From Methanomassiliicoccus luminyensis B10 (lineage in GTDB: Archaea; Thermoplasmatota; Thermoplasmata; Methanomassiliicoccales; Methanomassiliicoccaceae): 64,000 nucleotides of DNA. Both the position numbers and the translations under genes were made by a program. Shown here piece after piece: positions 58,786 to 64,000 of this stretch. The notes beneath the pieces were generated by a model. That model was not told the DNA's origin and made no database searches. It saw only the letters and a list, made by a program, of their open reading frames with translations. Where the stretch lies: contig NZ_CAJE01000013.1 of the NCBI RefSeq assembly GCF_000308215.1, positions 235,985 through 299,984 on the forward strand, read 5' to 3'. The stretch's first letter is position 1; every line of letters starts with the position of its first letter.

Positions 58786-60069
58786 ATGCCCGGCACGCTG
58801 ACCGTGGGAGAGAGGATCATCCTCCACCTGTCCCAATACTCGAAATTCAAGGACAGCTACGATGCCCCCTTTGACATAAGCCAGGACGGCATCGCCGCCG
58901 CGCTCCGCATCTCCAGGGCGCACGCGGCCATCGAGCTGAAGAAGCTGAAGGAGACCGGCGAGGTGGTGGAGGACCTCGTGCACATCAAGAAGGGGAAAAC
59001 GAAGCGCAAGGTATACTTCGTCAGCCCGGCCGGAGAGGACCGGGCCGCCAGGATCAAGCAGTTCGCCGAGTCGGAGGGCATCGACGTCCGGCCGTTCCTG
59101 GACATCCGGAAGTGCAAGGGCCCCGAGGTATGGGGCAGCCTGGACGACGAACTCAAGACCCTGTTCGCGCAGGCCTGCGTGTTCCGCCGCCCCTTCATGA
59201 GGGAGGCGCTGCCGGAGACCCCGGTGTCCCTCCTTCCGGTGGACGGCGACGGCACCGTTGACCTCCCCCCTGAGCTGAAGGCCTACGTGGTCGGCATGGT
59301 CGCCCCCGACCTCCTGAAGCAGTACCATTCTTTCGCCGCCGACTACTGGCTCACCAACGGAGATTACCGCGAGAGGCTGTTCCACCTCCTCAGCGCCGGC
59401 CGGGCCAGGGAGGCGGAGATGCTGCTGTCCTCGAGGGGGAGCGCGCTGCTGGCGTCCGCCGACCGCGACCTCATGGACATCGTGTGGTCGTTCAAGGAGC
59501 CGTCCCCCCGCTACCGGGGGCGGGTGCTCTATGCGCAGGCCGAATCGGCCCGCCGGGCCGGAGAGCCGGACCGGGCACTGGCGAAGGCGGAGGAGCTGCT
59601 GTCATCATCGGACCCCCGCGACCGCTTCGACGGCGCCGTGGTGAAAGGGCTGGCGCTCCGGGAGAGGGGCGATGCCGGGGAGGCGCTGGCCGCCCTCTAC
59701 GCCGCCAGGGACCTGCACGAGGGGGAGGCGAACATCCCCCTGGAGTGCGACATAGCCGAGACGCTGATGCTTACCGGCCAGCCAGCCGAGGCCAGGGTGG
59801 TGCTGGAGCGGCTCATCTCCGGCGGGGTGAAGGACGGCGAGCTGCTGGAGCGCATCTTTTACCAGCTGGGCACCATCTCGCTGAGGGCGGGGGACGGGGC
59901 GGAGGCGGTGCGCCTGTTCAGCAAGAGCAGGGGCGCATCGAGGGACCGCGAGAACGGCGAACTGTACATGGCGCTGTCGGACGCCTACGTGCTCATGGGA
60001 ATGCCGGAAAAGGCGACCGAGTTCGCGGCGCGCGCCAAGAGGGTGAAGGGCTCAAGGTCCGGACCGTGA
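58786..60069 (+). CDS. Winged-helix/TPR regulator, paralogue 1
   Basis: A 427-aa protein. N-terminal winged helix at about 1-90 (ERIILHLSQYSKF, ISQDGIAAALRISRAHAAIELKKL, KRKVYFVSPAGE), a middle domain, then TPR-like helical repeats from about residue 190 to the end. CTAAATATATAG about 30 bp upstream is a TATA box and the message is leaderless. Shares 53 identical bases with paralogue 2. Likely a transcription regulator with protein-sensing repeats; target unknown. Confidence 0.82.
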   Translation: MPGTLTVGERIILHLSQYSKFKDSYDAPFDISQDGIAAALRISRAHAAIELKKLKETGEVVEDLVHIKKGKTKRKVYFVSPAGEDRAARIKQFAESEGIDVRPFLDIRKCKGPEVWGSLDDELKTLFAQACVFRRPFMREALPETPVSLLPVDGDGTVDLPPELKAYVVGMVAPDLLKQYHSFAADYWLTNGDYRERLFHLLSAGRAREAEMLLSSRGSALLASADRDLMDIVWSFKEPSPRYRGRVLYAQAESARRAGEPDRALAKAEELLSSSDPRDRFDGAVVKGLALRERGDAGEALAALYAARDLHEGEANIPLECDIAETLMLTGQPAEARVVLERLISGGVKDGELLERIFYQLGTISLRAGDGAEAVRLFSKSRGASRDRENGELYMALSDAYVLMGMPEKATEFAARAKRVKGSRSGP

Positions 60070-60144
60070 CCCAGCAGCGGCCGCGGGGGCCAGAGGTCAT
60101 ATATAGCTTCTTAGCGATTCCGTTTCGATTTTCAGGGGGAACCA

Positions 60145-61416
60145 ATGGCGGCATCGCTCACCGTAGGAGAACGCATAATCATCCACCTGTCGCAGTACGC
60201 GAAGTTCCAGGACTCCTACGAGGTTCCCATCGACATAAGCCAGGACGGCATCGCCGCCGCGCTCCGCATCTCCAGGGCGCACGCCGCCCTGGAGCTGAAG
60301 AAGCTCAAGGACAGCAAGGACGTGATGGAGCGGCTCTCCCACATCAAGAGGGGCAAGACCAAGCGCAAGGTGTACTTCCTCACCCGCAGCGGGACCGACA
60401 AGGCCAAGGATATCAAGGACTTCGCCGAGGAGAACAACATCGACCTCAGCCAGTACCAGGACATCCGGAAGTGCAAGGGCCCGGAGCTGTGGAAGGCCCT
60501 CGATGACAAGTTCAAGCCAGTGGTGGCGATGTCCTGCGTGTTCCGCAAGCCGTTCTACCGCGACGTGTTGCCGGACATCAGCGTCTCCCTCCTTCCGGTG
60601 GACGAGAAGGGCATGGTCGATCTCCCCCGAGAGCTGAAGGAATACGTGCTGTCGGAGACCGACCCCGAGAAGGTCAAGGACTACCATACCATCGCCGCCG
60701 ACTACTGGATGCGGTGGGATGATCTCAAGGAGGCATTGTACCACCTCGTTAACGCCAGGAGGTTCGCCGACGCCGAGATCCTGGTCAACAGCCGCTACAA
60801 GGAGCTTCTGCTCGTGCCGGACGACGACCTCCTGGAGGCGGTGGCCAATATCCGCGACGTGACCAAGGGCTACAGCCCCATGGTGCATTACGTGCAGGCC
60901 GAGGTGGCCCGCAGGGTGGGCAAGGCGGAGTACTGCCTCATCCTCACCAAGGTTATGGAGGCGTCCAGCATCCCGTCGGAAAGGTTCAACGGCTACTGGA
61001 TCGAGGGCATGCTGCACATGGACCGCAAGGAATGGCACCTGGCATACCGCTCGTTCATCCGGGCCAGGGGCGTCTACGACGACCACATCAACGGCGCGCT
61101 GGAGTGCAACATCGCCGAGTCCCTGATCCGAGACGAAGATTATCACGAGCCCAAGGAGATATTGAGCCGCCTCATCCAGCACGGCTTCGAGAACCCCGAG
61201 GACGAGGCCCGCGCGTACTTCCTTCTCGGCACCATTGCCATCAAGACCGGGGACGACGACGAGGCCCTCAGGATGTTCTCCCGCTCGCGGCAGGCCATGA
61301 TCAACAAGCAGGTGGAGCTGCTCAACGACCTGTCCCAGTTGTACACCTCCATGGCCATGCGGGACAAGGCGCTGGAGATGGCGCTCCTGGCCAACAACGT
61401 GAAGATGTCCAAGTGA
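60145..61416 (+). CDS. Winged-helix/TPR regulator, paralogue 2
   Basis: A 423-aa homologue of the preceding gene, same domain order: winged helix (ERIIIHLSQYAKF, ISQDGIAAALRISRAHAALELKKL), LDIRKCKGPE-type linker (here QDIRKCKGPELW), TPR-like repeats. ATATATAG at 60100-60107 is its own TATA box, and GGGGGAAC stands before ATG 60145. The TPR halves have diverged more than the winged helices, so the two may share DNA sites but differ in signals. Confidence 0.82.
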   Translation: MAASLTVGERIIIHLSQYAKFQDSYEVPIDISQDGIAAALRISRAHAALELKKLKDSKDVMERLSHIKRGKTKRKVYFLTRSGTDKAKDIKDFAEENNIDLSQYQDIRKCKGPELWKALDDKFKPVVAMSCVFRKPFYRDVLPDISVSLLPVDEKGMVDLPRELKEYVLSETDPEKVKDYHTIAADYWMRWDDLKEALYHLVNARRFADAEILVNSRYKELLLVPDDDLLEAVANIRDVTKGYSPMVHYVQAEVARRVGKAEYCLILTKVMEASSIPSERFNGYWIEGMLHMDRKEWHLAYRSFIRARGVYDDHINGALECNIAESLIRDEDYHEPKEILSRLIQHGFENPEDEARAYFLLGTIAIKTGDDDEALRMFSRSRQAMINKQVELLNDLSQLYTSMAMRDKALEMALLANNVKMSK

Positions 61417-61418
61417 GA

Positions 61419-62939
61419 TCAGAGCAGGGGGCTCTGGCGCAGCATGTCCACGTCGCTGATGTACAGGTCCCTGAGGTCCTTGAGGTTCCATCGGAGCATG
61501 GCGAGGCGCTCGAAGCCGAAGCCCCATGCCAGCACCGGGTACTCTATCCCGAACGGGGCGGTGACCTCAGGTCGGAATATGCCGGAGCCGCCGAGCTCCA
61601 TCCAGGTGTCCTTGAACCGGACCTCGATCTCCATGGACGGCTCAGTATAGGGGAAGTAGCCTGGCCTGAACCGTATGTCCTCGAAGCCCATGCGCCGGTA
61701 GAACTCGCGGATGACGCCGCACAGCATGTCGAAACTGGCGTCCTTCTCCATGATGATCCCCTCGATCTGAGTGAACTCCGGGAGATGCGTAGCGTCGATA
61801 GCTTCCTTCCTGAACACCTTGCTTAGGGAGAAAACCTTGACCGGTGGCTCGGGATGCTTCCAGAGGTGGCGTATGGTGTTGACGGTGGTGTGCGTGCGCA
61901 GAAGCGCGCGCTCCGACTCCTCGCGACACCATTTGTACCCCCAGCCCTGCGAGCCGGTCTTCCCGCCGCACTCGTGCATGGAGCACACCTTTCCCACGAG
62001 GTCCTCGTCCTCCGGGGCGATCTTGGCGGGGTTCTTGAGGAAGAAGGTGTCCTGCATCTCCCGGGCAGGGTGGTCCTGGGGGATGAACAGCGCGTCCATG
62101 TTCCAGAAGGCCGGCTGGACGTACTCCTCGTCGATCTCCTGGAACCCCATGTCCACGAAGATCTCGCGGACCTCGTCGGCGATCCGGGTGAGCGGATGCT
62201 TCTTGCCCGGATAGATGGCCGGAGCGAAGGTCCTTACGTCGTACTTGCGGATGGTGACGTCCCTCCACTTCCCCGTCTGGATCAGCTCGGGGATGAGCTG
62301 GGCGACCTCGTCCTTGACCTCGATGCCCATGCCGATGATCTCCTTCCCCAGGCCGGTGACGGTGATGGTCCTGCTGACCACCAGCTTCTCGTTCACCATG
62401 TCCTGGCGGGACTTCAGAGCGGCGATGGTGGCCTTGTCCAGCTTGTCCTCCGGCAGGTCCTCCTCGGCGAGGGCTTTCAGCGTCCTCTCGTCGTCCATCT
62501 GGTCCAGGAGCATGCCGCGGCCCTTGTCGGTGATGGTGATGACGGTGCGGTCGTCGTCCTTCTTGACGGTGGCGAGGCCTTTCTTCCTCAGCCAGCCCAG
62601 GGCGATGGACGCCTCCTCCTTGGCCACGGCACGGGAGAGGTCCTTCATCTCCACCTCGCCGCTGCAGTCGGCCAGAAAGTTCAGCGCCCTGCGTTCGGGC
62701 AAGCCCTTGTCCAGAACGGACCTGTCCTTGAGAGAGTAGACCTTGCGGGCCATCTCGGAGATCTGCACCAGGCCCTTGGACTGGAGCCAGGAGGCCGCGT
62801 TCATGACCTCCACCGGCTGCTCGAACCCGCCCGCGGCGAAGACCTGCTCAGGGGTCCCCTTGCCATGCAGGCTGTCCAGCGCCAGCAGGAGCTTCGCTTC
62901 GTTGGCGCTGAGCCCCTCTAGTATCTCCGAGACGTTCAT
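61419..62939 (-). CDS. pheS: Phenylalanyl-tRNA synthetase alpha subunit
   Basis: A 506-aa archaeal/eukaryotic-type alpha chain. The first 200 residues hold winged-helix modules (DKATIAALKSRQDMVNEKLV), the class II core follows with HPAREMQDTFFL (motif 2 region), RTHTTVNTIRHL and the motif 3 GFGFERLAMLRWNL near the end. pheT is not adjacent. It converges with the winged-helix/TPR gene, two bases apart. Confidence 0.95.
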   Translation of the reverse strand: MNVSEILEGLSANEAKLLLALDSLHGKGTPEQVFAAGGFEQPVEVMNAASWLQSKGLVQISEMARKVYSLKDRSVLDKGLPERRALNFLADCSGEVEMKDLSRAVAKEEASIALGWLRKKGLATVKKDDDRTVITITDKGRGMLLDQMDDERTLKALAEEDLPEDKLDKATIAALKSRQDMVNEKLVVSRTITVTGLGKEIIGMGIEVKDEVAQLIPELIQTGKWRDVTIRKYDVRTFAPAIYPGKKHPLTRIADEVREIFVDMGFQEIDEEYVQPAFWNMDALFIPQDHPAREMQDTFFLKNPAKIAPEDEDLVGKVCSMHECGGKTGSQGWGYKWCREESERALLRTHTTVNTIRHLWKHPEPPVKVFSLSKVFRKEAIDATHLPEFTQIEGIIMEKDASFDMLCGVIREFYRRMGFEDIRFRPGYFPYTEPSMEIEVRFKDTWMELGGSGIFRPEVTAPFGIEYPVLAWGFGFERLAMLRWNLKDLRDLYISDVDMLRQSPLL

Positions 62940-63036
62940 GCCATCAGTGAAAAACAGGAAAGTAATTAGAGTTTGCTCCGGGGAGCACAGGGGCGGCCGC
63001 TCCCGCGGATGCGCTGCAGGGGTGGGCCTTACCCGC

Positions 63037-64000
63037 TCACACCCTTCCCTCGTCCATCATTCCGAAGCACTCGGTGAAGAACACCCGGCTGGTGCCGTCG
63101 TACTTCCCCACGACCTCTTCCATGGCCTCGTTCATCAGGCCTTCCAGGACCGGCGCCTCGCATGCCGCTCTGGCGTTGACCACGACGCGGAGCTTGTCGT
63201 AATGGTTCCTGATCTTCTTGTCATGCTCCGTTCTGTAGTCTATGCCCAGAAGCGATGCCTTCGCGATGTCCCCGTCCTCCGCGGTGGCGAACACCTTCAG
63301 GTGAGGCACGTTGCGGTCGGCGGCCCTCAGCTTCCCGCGGACGCTCTCGATGAAATCGTCCACGAAGGCGTTGCCGTCGAAGTCCTTACTCGATACCATG
63401 TAGAAGCGGCGGTTGTACCAGGTGAGCTTGCCCTCCGCCGCCATGAACTCCTCCCCGCCGTACCCGATGTCGACGACCTTCAGCTTGGCCTTGTTGCTGT
63501 AGACGTAGTCCACGACCTCCCCGATGTTGTGCTTCTCCCGGGCGGAGATCGCGAAGACCGGCGTGTCCGGGCAGAACGACCTGAGAAAGTCGACATACCT
63601 CTTGGTCTCCTGATCGGACAGGAGGTCGATCTTGTTCAGAACGACCGCGTCCGCCTCGGCGAGCTGCGACCTGAAGAGATACTCCATTTCCGGGGGAAGG
63701 TGTATGTCCGCCTTCTCCGGCATGATGGTGCGGAGCCTTTCCGGGTCCGCGATGACGATGAACGGGGCTAGCTCGAAATCATCCCTGTACGCGTCGTTGA
63801 GCTTGTGGTATACGTGGTCTAGGGCAGCGATCCCGCATCCGGGGATGTCGGACATGACGAAGTCGGCGTGGTCCACATCGCTGAGCCTTTTGATCTTGTC
63901 CACCAGCACCTCGGTCTGGTAGCAGATGCAGTCCCCCGTGATCTCGACGGCGGCGCAGCCGCATGAGGAAGTATATTCTTTGTCCACCAGGTTCTTGGCG
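63037..64000 (-). CDS. CobW/HypB-like GTPase, cut by the window edge
   Basis: The 3' part of a G3E-family GTPase: 321 codons are present and the frame continues beyond base 64000. The P-loop lies outside. Visible parts: ITGDCICYQTE (the CxCC-like metal motif), SDIPGCGIA as switch, and NKIDLLSDQE as base-recognition motif. Family members are metal chaperones for cobalt, nickel or zinc. In a methylotrophic methanogen a role in corrinoid or nickel supply is plausible. A GTG at 63987 is an internal codon, not the start. Confidence 0.85.
   Translation of the reverse strand, partial: AKNLVDKEYTSSCGCAAVEITGDCICYQTEVLVDKIKRLSDVDHADFVMSDIPGCGIAALDHVYHKLNDAYRDDFELAPFIVIADPERLRTIMPEKADIHLPPEMEYLFRSQLAEADAVVLNKIDLLSDQETKRYVDFLRSFCPDTPVFAISAREKHNIGEVVDYVYSNKAKLKVVDIGYGGEEFMAAEGKLTWYNRRFYMVSSKDFDGNAFVDDFIESVRGKLRAADRNVPHLKVFATAEDGDIAKASLLGIDYRTEHDKKIRNHYDKLRVVVNARAACEAPVLEGLMNEAMEEVVGKYDGTSRVFFTECFGMMDEGRV

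Overview
The window reads as archaeal chromosome from the order Methanomassiliicoccales, most like a GC-rich Methanomassiliicoccus. The support is an mtaC-mtaB pair for methanol methyltransfer, HdrC-HdrB, archaeal information-processing genes (aRF1, eS1, eL37, Sm-like protein, archaeal-type PheS, DtdA-type deacylase), pyruvoyl arginine decarboxylase, PurP, and TATA boxes about 25 to 30 bp ahead of leaderless starts. Genus-level placement is inference.

Bases 1-16207 are accessory DNA: two integrative elements in tandem, both lodged in the 3' end of one tRNA-Ala(GGC) gene (16188-16263, minus strand). An 18-bp core, GTGGACAGGGGGGGATTT, occurs at 4342-4359 and again at 16190-16207 inside the tRNA. 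Element 1 (left end outside the window, to 4359) carries a small protein, a 54-aa protein, a PrimPol-zinc-ATPase replication protein, a tyrosine integrase and the core. Element 2 (4342-16207, about 11.85 kb) ends in the same order: a homologous small protein, several mini-proteins, a related ATPase without the PrimPol part, a different tyrosine integrase and the core. Its left end has a divergent control region with an operator-like palindrome, an AbrB-like protein and a serine recombinase. Its middle has a 574-aa unknown protein, an RHH-like regulator behind repeated GCTTAGC half-sites, and a secreted, membrane-anchored 462-aa protein. Both replication genes carry short repeat clusters near their 3' ends that look like iterons.

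From 16380 to the right edge the DNA is ordinary, densely packed chromosome. 16-25 kb: QueG-like iron-sulfur protein, purF, eL37-Sm operon, YkgJ-like protein, dihydroorotase, AMMECR1, CBS protein, ArsA-type ATPase, tRNA-Met, eS1. 25-32 kb: H1-like basic protein, hdrCB with a LysR-like regulator, a divergent hydrogenase-type maturation protease, Nudix-like protein, M16 peptidase, PAC2 protein, pdaD. 32-38.5 kb: transglutaminase-like, PrsW-like and M50 membrane proteins, a large PAPS-reductase-family protein with ferredoxin tail, and a GlcD-type oxidase. 38.5-41.2 kb: a long AT-rich control region and mtaCB. 41-49.5 kb: flavin-binding-like, ACT, zinc-ribbon, glycosyltransferase-like and three tandem GNAT genes, adenylate kinase, tRNA-Gln, two PhoU-TrkA_C proteins and a decayed TnpB transposon relic. 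49.6-64 kb: SLC41/MgtE-type transporter, purP, lipoate ligase-like protein, GNAT, argS-prf1, pyrH, AhpD-like protein, dtdA, two tandem winged-helix/TPR paralogues, pheS and a CobW-like GTPase cut by the window edge.

The methanogenesis logic is visible in part. MtaB moves the methyl group of methanol to the corrinoid of MtaC. HdrBC would belong to the CoM-S-S-CoB reducing complex, and the maturation protease beside it fits hydrogen-dependent methylotrophy. The most unusual biology is the tandem pair of elements sharing one att core and one replication-integration plan.
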